The notes under the pieces are model-generated. The model made no database searches and was not told the DNA's origin. It saw nothing but the letters and a program-made list of their open reading frames with translations. The position numbers were made by a program, and so were the translations under genes. A stretch of DNA of 64,000 nucleotides from Niabella aurantiaca DSM 17617 (GTDB lineage Bacteria > Bacteroidota > Bacteroidia > Chitinophagales > Chitinophagaceae). Each line of letters opens with the position of its first letter. Positions within the stretch are counted from its first letter, which is position 1. Of the stretch, positions 43,685 through 51,216 are shown in pieces. Location of the stretch: positions 572,679-636,678 of the forward strand of contig NZ_KB893626.1 in the NCBI RefSeq assembly GCF_000374125.1, read 5' to 3'.

Positions 43685-43917
43685 GCATAACGGCTAATAC
43701 CTATTGCCTGGATGCGAATATGCTCATTCAGGCATGGCAAAAATACTATAACCCCAAATTTTGCCCGGGTTATTGGGATGTGTTAACAGAGTTGGGAAGG
43801 CAGGGCCGCATATTTATACCGGAACTGGTTTATGAAGAGATAACCAGGACGGAGGATAACCTCTCCAACTGGCTTAAAGCATCCAAAATTCCTGTTGAAA
43901 GAATACAGAGCTGGTAA
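43681..43917 (+). pseudogene. DUF4411 (PIN-like) protein, truncated
   Basis: 78 residues (YCLDANMLIQAWQKYYNPKFCPGYWDVLTELGRQGRIFIPELVYEEI) match the N-terminal half of DUF4411 proteins, which are usually about 160 residues. The first PIN-type Asp (LDAN) is present. The later acidic residues (ADPWVIA-like region) are missing because TAA ends the frame after ERIQSW. DUF4411 is typically coupled to an XRE-ImmA gene, as here. The following 300 bp contain another short open stretch (WDKCGFDSKIPLNDGF, about 43978-44045) that could be decayed coding DNA. Confidence 0.6.
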
Positions 43918-44065
43918 TTACAGTTATTAATTGCGTAGTATAAATATTCAGAGGGTCCATCTATCCGCCGATATAGGTATTGGGACAAATGTGGCTTTGA
44001 TAGTAAGATTCCTCTTAACGATGGCTTTTTATGCGGGCACATTGTATAAACTGCTATAGATTTTT

Positions 44066-44096
44066 TATAAATTGTAAAAAATAAGTATATTAGCAA
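44066..44096 (+). promoter_or_regulatory. 31-bp block, second copy
   Basis: Same block as 42391-42421 (27/31 identical), placed upstream of the Clp-fold protease gene. Together the two copies bracket the XRE-ImmA/DUF4411 unit. No gene is seen in the rest of 43918-44217. Confidence 0.5.
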
Positions 44097-44217
44097 AACA
44101 ATCATTTGTAGAAAATTAAAAAACTGCTGAGAATAAATACCAAGTTTTTACGACTGGCCGTAAATGTTTAGTAAGTGCGGGATCTGCTGTCAACGCTAAC
44201 TTTAAAAGAACCATTTT

Positions 44218-45090
44218 ATGAAACCAATTTTTGACTCTACGCTCCACGATATCTTAAATGAAAGGTTGGAAAAATTAGAAAAGCACTTTAATGCAGATGT
44301 AATATTTTATTATGGGCCTATTGCTGATTCATTAGAAAAACCGTTCAGAGATTTTATTGAAGATTTGAAGTCAGATGCTAAACAAAATGAAACACTTTGT
44401 ATTTTTCTCAATACACCAGGCGGTAGTGCTGAAACAGTTGAAAAGCTTGTTAAAATAACTAGGCATCATTATAAAGAAGTTTATTTTATTGTTCCTGACT
44501 CTGCTTATTCTGCTGGTACGATATTTTGTATGTCAGGCGATAAAATTTTTATGGATTATTCTTCTTCCCTGGGTCCAATAGATCCACAAGTTTACAATGG
44601 TAGCAACTGGGTTCCTGCTTTGGGTTATCTTGATAAAGTTGAGGAGCTTATAGACAAATCTAAAAAAGGAACTTTATCGCAAGCTGAATTAGTAATGCTG
44701 ACACAACAAGATTTAGCAATGTTAAGACGGCATGAACAAGCTAGAGATTTGACTATTGCATTACTAAAAGAGTGGCTTGTAAAATATAAATTCAAAAATT
44801 GGGATAAGCATAGAACAACACCCGCTAAAATTGGAAAACCTGTAACGCCGGAAGAGAAGGAGGAACGAGCAACGGAAATTGCAAGGGATTTGGGAAATAA
44901 TAAAATATGGCATTCTCATGGGCGTTCAATAGGAATATTTGCATTAACTGGCATATTAAAACTTGAAATTGAGGATTACTCTAACGATTTGACACTTAGG
45001 ACACTAATAAGGCAATACAACGACCTGATTTGCCAGTATATTATTAGGAGTGGTTCTGAAGTATTTTTGCATTCTAGAAAATTTATTTAA
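44218..45090 (+). CDS. Clp-fold serine proteinase of the SDH (serine dehydrogenase proteinase) family
   Basis: 290 residues. The ClpP/SppA-like core shows FLNTPGGSAETVEKLV (oxyanion GGS at 68-70), the nucleophile Ser98 in DSAYSAGTIFCMSGDKIFMDYSSSLGPIDPQ, and a long helical C-terminus. It lacks a signal peptide or ATPase, so it is likely a soluble protease; SDH-family members are often membrane associated. AT-rich codon use unlike the flanking genes points to horizontal transfer. It is followed after 9 bp by a 66-residue gene. A shared 31-bp block upstream suggests control with, or by, the XRE-ImmA protein. Confidence 0.82.
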   Translation: MKPIFDSTLHDILNERLEKLEKHFNADVIFYYGPIADSLEKPFRDFIEDLKSDAKQNETLCIFLNTPGGSAETVEKLVKITRHHYKEVYFIVPDSAYSAGTIFCMSGDKIFMDYSSSLGPIDPQVYNGSNWVPALGYLDKVEELIDKSKKGTLSQAELVMLTQQDLAMLRRHEQARDLTIALLKEWLVKYKFKNWDKHRTTPAKIGKPVTPEEKEERATEIARDLGNNKIWHSHGRSIGIFALTGILKLEIEDYSNDLTLRTLIRQYNDLICQYIIRSGSEVFLHSRKFI

Positions 45091-45099
45091 TATTGCGAT

Positions 45100-45300
45100 A
45101 TGAAATTATTAGACAAAAAACTTACACAAGTAATTTCAAAAGAGTTGTCGAACGATTCCAATGCACAAAAGCAGATGGAATTTGAAAAAATTCTGAATGA
45201 TATGAAAAAGGCCGGTGTTATTAAAAAGCCGGTATATGATCTTCCTCAAGTTGACACAATCGGAAAAACATATTATTCTTCCATGAATAAACGAAAATAA
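45100..45300 (+). CDS. Small protein cotranscribed with the Clp-fold protease
   Basis: 66 residues, lysine-rich and helical (MKLLDKKLTQVISKELSNDSNAQKQMEFEKILNDMKKAGVIKKPVYDL), with a polar tail. It starts 9 bp after the protease stop and shares its AT-rich composition. I do not recognise a family. It may be an adaptor, inhibitor or substrate-delivery peptide of the protease; this rests on gene order alone. Confidence 0.65.
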   Translation: MKLLDKKLTQVISKELSNDSNAQKQMEFEKILNDMKKAGVIKKPVYDLPQVDTIGKTYYSSMNKRK

Positions 45301-45423
45301 GCTGCTATAAGTATAGCTAAGTTTTCGTAGCATCACCTGTGCTAAATTCGACCACAACGAATGTTTTTTTTCGTATTGCAAGACTAATCTAGTAAAACGA
45401 CATTTGCATTTTCATAGGAGCCG

Positions 45424-45502
45424 GATCATTAAAAAATGATAAACGGGAATTCCTATTTTCTTGCAACACGTATTCACCGTAAAAGTAGATGTACTTTTGG
45501 TC
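45424..45502 (-). pseudogene. Fragment of an XRE regulator gene
   Basis: Read on the minus strand it gives TFTVNTCCKKIGIPVYHFL, which lines up with LTVNKFCKEIGISVFDFF of the intact XRE gene at 46694-46936. No start or HTH part remains. A 33-bp repeat at 45511-45543 has a second copy at 46572-46604 beside the intact gene. The gap 45301-45774 otherwise holds half of a REP hairpin near 45620 and no gene. Confidence 0.55.
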
Positions 45503-45510
45503 TTGCAACT

Positions 45511-45543
45511 TGTGCATACCTGTGATTTAACAGCTGCTTAGTG
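45511..45543. repeat. 33-bp repeat, copy 1
   Basis: TGTGCATACCTGTGATTTAA then CAGCTGCTTAGTG; 28 of 33 positions match the copy at 46572-46604, and all five differences are transitions. Both copies lie near XRE sequence of the same family. Confidence 0.55.
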
Positions 45544-45774
45544 CAGCTTTCAGTAATTGTTGTTTTGGCAAAATAAATTAAGTTAGGGGACAAACTCACA
45601 CAGGCTTAGGTGGCTCATTTTACAACGCCGGAATTTATTCGGGGGCAGAACATGTTATGAAGCACGGCTTATAGGCGCGCCGACCCTGATCCCAAGTTCT
45701 TCCCTTCAAGACACATGTAAAAATACCATCGCATAAGCAAAGGCTCGTGATGGACAAGAAGATTGATCTGACTT

Positions 45775-46476
45775 TTATTTGTACTTAGTGAGCTTTTTAG
45801 CAGAGTATATTTCTAATCGTTTTATTAATTCGAAGTATTTGAAAAAAAGACCCTGCCCCGAATTGGCAAGCAGTAATTTATGTGTATGCATTGTTGGGAG
45901 AATTAACTCCCAGTACCAGAAATGGGGGGTATCTTCTAAATTCGAAAGAATACTTACAAGCTCCGTTTCAAGGAAAGGCATTTTTGTGAAAACCTTTTGA
46001 ATAGCTTCCTTGCTGCGTCTTGTCGAATAAGAGAAGTATTGTATCCAGTTTGCATAGTTTCCGCTCGTACCTATTAATAGTGGAGCATCCCCGTGTGGAT
46101 CAATCTTGTTACTAAGAAGTTGCAGCTCTGTATTAGATGGATATTTATCGGCTAATACCATGCTTGCAGCTTCACTCATATTTTTTGTAAGGCTCTCAGC
46201 ATCCGAAAGTATTATATCTATTTTTTCTGCTACGTAAGTGTACAAATTTTGTTTGTCCTTTTGTTGTTTTATATGCACCACCAAAAAGTAGAATATAAAG
46301 GCTGATATGTAGGACATACATAATTTGTAAATGATTTGGCCAAGTTCATGGCCTTTTGGAAATACTTCCGGTATGTCAATTAGCCAAAAATCGATAATGC
46401 AAATAACGATTAACGCCCCTATAAATATAAATCCTAAATCTCGTCTAATGCTCTTAATTAGTTTCAGTGCAGCCAT
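45775..46476 (-). CDS. Two-helix membrane protein of unknown function
   Basis: 233 residues. Two membrane helices (about 14-33 and 48-67) at the N-terminus are followed by a cytoplasmic helical domain of about 160 residues with no motif I know. Composition is AT-rich like the protease pair. It is flanked by XRE sequence on both sides (remnant at 45424, intact gene at 46694), the layout of small defence or phage-immunity cassettes. Membrane anchor plus soluble domain would suit an effector, but this is guesswork. Confidence 0.65.
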   Translation of the reverse strand: MAALKLIKSIRRDLGFIFIGALIVICIIDFWLIDIPEVFPKGHELGQIIYKLCMSYISAFIFYFLVVHIKQQKDKQNLYTYVAEKIDIILSDAESLTKNMSEAASMVLADKYPSNTELQLLSNKIDPHGDAPLLIGTSGNYANWIQYFSYSTRRSKEAIQKVFTKMPFLETELVSILSNLEDTPHFWYWELILPTMHTHKLLLANSGQGLFFKYFELIKRLEIYSAKKLTKYK

Positions 46477-46571
46477 GTTATAAATTTAGTGCAAACTTTT
46501 ATTTTATTTAGATGAAACCCAAAATTTCCACAACATAAAACGACCGTTCATTTTACACAGGTCCCCCGAGC

Positions 46572-46604
46572 TGTGCGTATCCGTAATTTAACAGCTGCTT
46601 AATG
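46572..46604. repeat. 33-bp repeat, copy 2
   Basis: TGTGCGTATCCGTAATTTAA then CAGCTGCTTAATG, second copy of the sequence at 45511-45543, about 90 bp downstream of the XRE gene end. Confidence 0.55.
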
Positions 46605-46693
46605 TTGCCTTTAAAACTCACTATATCTGCAAAAGAAATTAGACCAAATAGTAAACTTAATCCTCAAATCAAGCGATTTTTAGGCCGCGTTTT

Positions 46694-46936
46694 CTATTTC
46701 CCCTTAAAAATCGAATCATTAAAAAAATCAAATACAGAAATTCCTATCTCTTTACAAAATTTATTCACCGTAAGAATAGAAGCGCCTTTGGTCTCCCATC
46801 TGTATTGGCTTTGCTTGTCTTTATCTGTTTCTGAAGCAAAAGCAGACATGTGTTTTCCGGTTTTTTCCCGTAAGGCTTTCATGCGGAGAGCAATCTTATT
46901 TTTAATATCAATATCGTCTTTGTCCAGCTTGCGCAT
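46694..46936 (-). CDS. Small XRE-type repressor
   Basis: 80 residues from ATG 46936 (MRKLDKDDIDIKNKIALRMKALREKTG); an in-frame TTG at 46942 adds two residues. The helix-turn-helix covers about 14-60 (MKALREKTGKHMSAFASETDKDKQSQYRWETKGASILTVNKFCKEIGISVFDFF), the compact single-domain form of this phylum. An 18-bp perfect palindrome at 46969-46986 lies just upstream and covers both its own -7-like CAACTTTG and the -33 TTG of the divergent promoter. It is therefore the probable repressor of itself and of the structured RNA and genes at 47016-48513. Confidence 0.75.
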   Translation of the reverse strand: MRKLDKDDIDIKNKIALRMKALREKTGKHMSAFASETDKDKQSQYRWETKGASILTVNKFCKEIGISVFDFFNDSIFKGK

Positions 46937-46968
46937 ATGCAATTGTGGATAATTTTTTCAAAAAACAG

Positions 46969-46986
46969 GTAAACAAAGTTGTTTAC
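46969..46986. promoter_or_regulatory. 18-bp perfect palindrome, probable XRE operator
   Basis: GTAAACAA-AG-TTGTTTAC is fully self-complementary. It sits between the divergent XRE gene and the structured RNA, overlapping promoter elements of both. Confidence 0.65.
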
Positions 46987-47009
46987 TTATTATAGAATGT
47001 GTATCTTTA
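46979..47009 (+). promoter_or_regulatory. Predicted promoter of the structured RNA
   Basis: TTG at 46979-46981 and TATCTTTA at 47002-47009 are spaced 20 bp; the -7 differs from TAnnTTTG only in the last base. Transcription would start near 47016. The -33 element lies inside the XRE palindrome. Confidence 0.5.
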
Positions 47010-47015
47010 TGACAG

Positions 47016-47224
47016 TCCAGTTATAATTGGGCATAGTAGAAAAAATTATTTAAGAGTCTCGTCGTTCAAAGAATGACAGCCAAGAAAGCGAGACGGTAAA
47101 AGTGCCCATATCTACTGACATAGCTATATTTGTAGCCTAAGGTAGGTGTGGGTCTTGCCGTAAATCCATTTTCTTGGCTGTCACTAAGAACGGTGGTTGG
47201 TAAGGCCCGCACCTACCTTTTTTT
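47016..47224 (+). ncRNA. Predicted structured RNA with interleaved inverted repeats and own terminator
   Basis: About 209 nt from the predicted start to a T-run. Two long inverted repeats interlock. The first is a perfect 14-bp TGACAGCCAAGAAA (47074-47087) with its complement at 47170-47183. The second is a 21-bp helix of 47139-47159 with 47199-47219 (18 Watson-Crick and three G-U pairs), followed by seven T. Because the right arm of the first lies in the loop of the second, they can form a pseudoknot or act as alternatives. A further short stem GTCTCG/CGAGAC (47056/47089) lies at the 5' side. No ORF is contained. The coordinates are predictions; nothing is shown about expression. Confidence 0.5.
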
Positions 47225-47253
47225 GTGCGGGTGCCAGCCTAAAACTTTTTGTT

Positions 47254-47739
47254 ATGAACAACGCCGTTGCTACACCCACACCAAACGCCAACCCCTGTTT
47301 TAACGAAGCCCAGTGGCTGCAAGTGCTGTTTTTGCTGGCAGATACGCAAAGCTGGCTGCACCAAATGCAGGAGGGCCTTATTTGGCAGCTGCCAGTAAAG
47401 CATCGTAAAAAGCTGCTGCGCCAGGGCTGGTACCTAAGCGCCAAAGTGCTGGCGCATATTTTAGAGCGGCATTATTATAAGGTACCGCGCCACCCGCTTA
47501 CCGGCAAGTTTACCCTGCCCATACCGCAGATAGTAGCCTGCATACGGGATGCCTGCCAGCAGCCGCCGGAGGCGGTGCCCCGCAGCACCCACCTGCAGCG
47601 GGTATGGGATGCCGGCAAGCCCGTGGGCTACGACCCTGCAGGCAGTACCGTAACCACCATTACCGTTATAGCCACCGCTAGCGGGGAAATAATGACCGCC
47701 TTCCCCGGCCTTATGCCGCCGCCGCAGCAAAACCTGTGA
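47254..47739 (+). CDS. Hypothetical protein, possible BECR-fold RNase toxin-like domain
   Basis: 161 residues from ATG 47254 (MNNAVATPTP). An N-terminal helical part (about 16-60) leads to VLAHILERHYYKVPRHPLTGKF with His68 and His73, a helix (IPQIVACIRDACQQPP) and strands VWDAGKPVGYDPAGSTVTTITVIA, GEIMTAFPG. The histidine helix followed by strands ending in G-x-I-x-T-A-F-P recalls BECR-fold RNases (Barnase-EndoU-ColicinE5-RelE), seen in CdiA and other polymorphic toxins. That resemblance is by eye only. It starts 30 bp after the terminator of the structured RNA and is followed by a duplicated-repeat partner gene. There is no signal peptide. Confidence 0.6.
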   Translation: MNNAVATPTPNANPCFNEAQWLQVLFLLADTQSWLHQMQEGLIWQLPVKHRKKLLRQGWYLSAKVLAHILERHYYKVPRHPLTGKFTLPIPQIVACIRDACQQPPEAVPRSTHLQRVWDAGKPVGYDPAGSTVTTITVIATASGEIMTAFPGLMPPPQQNL

Positions 47740-47913
47740 GGTCTGTATAACAGCCATCATCTCGACCAGGTCCGAAGGACGCGCGGAGAGATCTCTATGA
47801 AGTCATTCAGGCATAAATGGGTTTAAAATTTGTTTAGCGAAAAGATTTCGTAGGGGTTTCTCGGCATCGCTCGAAACGATAGTAAAAAACAATTCACCTA
47901 AAACAGAAAACGC

Positions 47914-48513
47914 ATGAAAAACAAACCCCCCAAAGACCCTTTTGACACCTACTGCTGGAGCTATGCGGTTATTACGGACCCGTACCAGGTATTTGCAGAA
48001 TGTTTCATGTTTGCAGATATCGGCGCCTTTAGAAAAACCATCCGGCAGGTATTACTGTCTGCCGCCGAGGATAAGGTGTATAAGAAGGAGCAGCCGGCAT
48101 CGGCGCTTGATCTGTTTAAGGCCATTACTTCTGTAATACTTGCCGCGCAGGTGCTTTGCCGGCAAAAGAAAACCAGCGGGCTTAAAATAGAGCAGCAACA
48201 GTTTACAGACAAACGGCTCTATGCCCGGCCCGGCGCCTGCTGTGCAGAGTGGGAGTACCTGCCCAAAAACCTGTCGGCAAAGGAGTACGGGGATCCGTAT
48301 AAAGTATTCCACCGTTTTTTTAAATACCAGGATGTAGCACAATGGCGGCAAAGCATTAACCAAGCGCTGGGTTATGCGCTGGCCGGCAATGCGGAGGGTT
48401 GCAGCATCCATTTATTAAAACTGTATGTGCATCTGACAAAGCTGATGGAGGCCGCTCACTTAATTGATGTGCGGGAGGTGCTGCATGTAGATGGTGTGCT
48501 TAAGCCGGCGTAG
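47914..48513 (+). CDS. Hypothetical protein with internal duplication, partner of the preceding gene
   Basis: 199 residues, mostly helical. Two copies of a unit of about 60 residues are visible: 22-81 begins DPYQVFAECFMFADIGAFRK and 127-184 begins DPYKVFHRFFKYQDVAQWRQ. Each ends in a helix with LLK/LFK and AAQVL/AAHLI. No catalytic motif is seen. Composition is more GC-rich than the protease pair, similar to the gene before it. An immunity or antitoxin role is an inference from position. The 174-bp gap between the genes contains a short hairpin-rich stretch. Confidence 0.65.
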   Translation: MKNKPPKDPFDTYCWSYAVITDPYQVFAECFMFADIGAFRKTIRQVLLSAAEDKVYKKEQPASALDLFKAITSVILAAQVLCRQKKTSGLKIEQQQFTDKRLYARPGACCAEWEYLPKNLSAKEYGDPYKVFHRFFKYQDVAQWRQSINQALGYALAGNAEGCSIHLLKLYVHLTKLMEAAHLIDVREVLHVDGVLKPA

Positions 48514-48568
48514 CAGGAGGCAGGGGTGAGGGTGCAAGTATAGAGAAGGTTCGGAAGGGAGATGGTAG

Positions 48569-48879
48569 TTCAACCCCTTTGGGGTTGGCTTCGCGCGCGG
48601 CTAGGTACCCTCCGCAGACGGAGGGTTATCCATATCGAAGCCCTTCGGGCTATCCCAAGGTATATTTGAGAAATACTCTTTGTGGTATTACACAAAAAAT
48701 ATTCAAGCAAATATTTAGCCGTGTACATATTGACCCTCTTCAAGGAAATCATAGCGGCGTATTTGAGAAAGAGTGTATGTGTATCAATGGTGAAGGCCCG
48801 AAGGGCCGGCATCTGATTAGCCCCCAACGACAGTTGGAGGCTAAAAGAGCGTTGGCAGACCAACCCCGGAGGGGTTGAA
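48569..48879. repeat. REP palindromes flanking the IS200-like transposase
   Basis: CAACCCC-TTT-GGGGTTG (48571-48587) and CAACCCC-GGA-GGGGTTG (48861-48877) form an outer pair in opposite orientation (flanked TTC...G and C...AA). Inside lie CCCTCCG/CGGAGGG (about 48609-48627), AGCCC-TTCG-GGCT, GGCCC-GAA-GGGCC and AGCC(C)CCAAC/GTTGGAGGCT. This fills most of the gap 48514-48892; no gene is seen in it. Confidence 0.75.
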
Positions 48880-48892
48880 TAAAGAAATGTTT

Positions 48893-49336
48893 TCAGAGCA
48901 GGTATTTCTCATCAAATTCGACATCATTTTCAATCAGCAGCCTTTTATATTCATCATAGAATTTTTCTTTTTTGTGATGCTCTTTTTGATTTTTTACATA
49001 ATTGATGATCTTATCTCTTTCTCTTGCCGAATAAGTGAAGGCGCCATAACCCTCCTGCCATTCTTCGAAATCGGGGAACAGGCCACTGTTTTTCATCCAG
49101 CTGTTGGATGCGACTTTTATATCCTTAACATAATCAGCAAGGGATATGGAGGGGTGGAGGTCTGAAAAGATATGAATATGGTCTGTTATCCCGTTGATTC
49201 GGTAAAGCTTGCATTTATTATTCCTTACAATGCCCGCTATGTATTTGTAGAGCGCTTCACAGTGTTCCTCTGCAATTGTTTTCTTACGGTGCTTTGTACC
49301 AAATACGATCTGGTAATAGATTTGGCGGTAACTCAT
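48893..49336 (-). CDS. IS200-like REP-associated tyrosine transposase (RAYT)
   Basis: 147 residues, complete for the Y1 transposase fold. The HUH motif is His53-Ile-His55 in GITDHIHIFSDLHPS, and the catalytic Tyr113 lies in KIINYVKNQKEHHKKEKF. The conserved WQEGYGAFTYS block precedes it. The protein nicks single-stranded DNA at hairpins. The dense REP palindromes next to the gene are what a RAYT recognises, and dispersed copies in other gaps of the window may derive from it. There are no typical IS ends, so it is probably domesticated or low-mobility. Confidence 0.9.
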   Translation of the reverse strand: MSYRQIYYQIVFGTKHRKKTIAEEHCEALYKYIAGIVRNNKCKLYRINGITDHIHIFSDLHPSISLADYVKDIKVASNSWMKNSGLFPDFEEWQEGYGAFTYSARERDKIINYVKNQKEHHKKEKFYDEYKRLLIENDVEFDEKYLL

Positions 49337-49736
49337 AGTGTTTCATTTATTGGTTAATAATCGTGTATAATTTACGATTTTTTAATGAAAATTCAACTCT
49401 TTTAGGTTGGTGCCCATTGCCACCTGATGCCCGCGTTATTTACATTGGAACCGTTCGGGCTGCGAGCCGGGACCTTAAGATGGCACATTAAAGGCGCTCA
49501 AACAGATATTTAGCTGTGTACAAGAGAGGGGTTTTGGGACAGGCACAACCAATTCCACTTTAGGTGCATGGGCAAATGCATCCAGGCGAGGGAGTGATAA
49601 GCTGTCAGCTGCACCACTGCACAAGAGTGCGATCCCGCTTTTTCGGGAAAGTCTCGGAAGCCGCCACCCTTACGATGGCCGGGACAAAAAATAATAAAAT
49701 TGTTAACCAGCCCGGAAGCGGTCAGTATAAGTTCTA

Positions 49737-51125
49737 TCAGACTTTTTCCTGTTTCTTCCGCTGTTCTTCCCACTGCTCATTAAATGATTTTTTGGGAAAC
49801 CGGAGTGGGCTGTGGTTTTTGGTCCAGGCGCCGGCTACCATATTGATGAAGGTGCTTTTGAAATTGCCATTGACCATATTGACCATGCTGCGTTTGAGCA
49901 TGGCGGACTTCCACATTTTCCAGGAAAATTTTTCCGCCAGGGGGGCATAGCCTTCTTCCACTGCTTCATGCCGGTTTTCCAGCAGCAGCTCGTGCAGGTT
50001 GATCTTTACCGCGCATACCTCGGTACAGTTGCCGCAGAGGGAGGAGGCATGGCTAAGGTGCTTCCACTCCTTCATGTTTTTTAAATGAGGGGTGATGACC
50101 GAGCCAATGGGGCCGCTGTAAGTGGTGTTATAAGTATGGCCGCCAATGTTCTTATAAACCGGGCAGGCGTTGAGGCAGGCGCCGCAACGGATGCAGTATA
50201 GTGCCTCGCGGGCTTTTTCGTTGGCCAGCATTTTGCTGCGGCCATTGTCTAAAAGGATCACATACATTTCTTCCGGGCCATCGGCTTCGTTTTCCTGCCG
50301 GGGACCGGTTACAATGGTGCTGTAGGAGGTAATGCGCTGGCCGGTGCCAAAGCTGCTGAGCAGGGGCCAGAACAGCGCCAGGTCCGTCATGGAAGGGATT
50401 ACCTTTTCGATGCCTGCCACCACGATATGTGTTTTGGGCATGGAGCAGCTCAGGCGGGCGTTGCCTTCATTTTCGGTAATGGCAATACCGCCGATGTCGG
50501 CGATGATAAAATTGGCGCCGGTAACGCCTACTTCTGCCTCTGCATATTTCTGGCGCAATTTTTCGCGCGCGGTAAGGGTGAGCTTCTCCGCACTGTCAGT
50601 GGGATCGGTACCCAGCTTTTCGGCAAACAGCTCGGCAATCTGTTCCCGGCTTTTGTGCATGGCGGGGGTTACAATATGGTAGGGGGGCTCCCCGGCCAGT
50701 TGCTGGATGTATTCGCCCAGGTCGGTTTCCACACTTTCAATGCCGTGTTTGGCCAGGTTGCTGTTCAGGTGCAGTTCCTCTGTAACCATGCTTTTGCTTT
50801 TTACCAGCGTTTTGCAATTCTTTTGCTGGCAGATCTCGAGGATCACCTCATTGGCATGGGTGGCATCGGTACACCAGATCACTTTGGCGCCCCGCTTGGT
50901 GATATTGGCCTCAAAATTTTCCAGGGTCTGGTCCAGCACCTCAATGGCTTTCCACTTTAAATTTTTGGCCCGCTCCCGCGCCAGGTTAAGGTCGGCAAAC
51001 TGGGCCTGTCCGCCCGGTACCGCCGCATTATACCGGGATATATTGAAATTGATCACCTTGCGGTGATCCCGGTCGAAGGCTTTTTCCTTGCTTTTCTTTT
51101 GAAACTGGGATGATGTGTGGGACAT
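49737..51125 (-). CDS. lutB: LutB/LldF-type iron-sulfur protein of lactate oxidation
   Basis: 462 residues. The N-terminal LutB domain (about 60-300) contains ELHLNSNLAKHGIESVETDLGEYIQQL, TGANFIIADIGGIAITENEGNARL and FGTGQRITSY. Two ferredoxin-like clusters follow: CIRCGACLNACPVY and CGNCTEVCAVKI. In LutABC it carries electrons from L-lactate to the respiratory chain. Neither lutA nor lutC is next to it in this window. It lies at the right edge of the accessory region, with the RAYT unit downstream. Confidence 0.9.
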   Translation of the reverse strand: MSHTSSQFQKKSKEKAFDRDHRKVINFNISRYNAAVPGGQAQFADLNLARERAKNLKWKAIEVLDQTLENFEANITKRGAKVIWCTDATHANEVILEICQQKNCKTLVKSKSMVTEELHLNSNLAKHGIESVETDLGEYIQQLAGEPPYHIVTPAMHKSREQIAELFAEKLGTDPTDSAEKLTLTAREKLRQKYAEAEVGVTGANFIIADIGGIAITENEGNARLSCSMPKTHIVVAGIEKVIPSMTDLALFWPLLSSFGTGQRITSYSTIVTGPRQENEADGPEEMYVILLDNGRSKMLANEKAREALYCIRCGACLNACPVYKNIGGHTYNTTYSGPIGSVITPHLKNMKEWKHLSHASSLCGNCTEVCAVKINLHELLLENRHEAVEEGYAPLAEKFSWKMWKSAMLKRSMVNMVNGNFKSTFINMVAGAWTKNHSPLRFPKKSFNEQWEEQRKKQEKV

Positions 51126-51216
51126 GGGGCAAATTTAGCCAAATGCCGTGAATGCACGAATGGGGAAACGTTAATTTGTATGGTGAGCGATCGGAGACAT
51201 GCGATCTGAGAAGTTG

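Larger units (their letters stand above)
48569..49525. mobile_element. RAYT/REP unit
   Basis: The unit holds the transposase gene and a REP cluster at its 3' side. The word AAATATTTAGCCGTGTACA near 48709-48727 recurs as AGATATTTAGCTGTGTACA near 49505-49523 on the other side, which may mark the element's limits. The gap 49337-49736 beyond the gene contains only a GAACCGTTCGGGCTGCG-type palindrome near 49450 and this word. Confidence 0.5.

Noticed and set aside
47016-47224. Retron-type RNA
   Set aside because: The interlocking stems recall msr-msd RNA, but no reverse transcriptase gene is present in the window.
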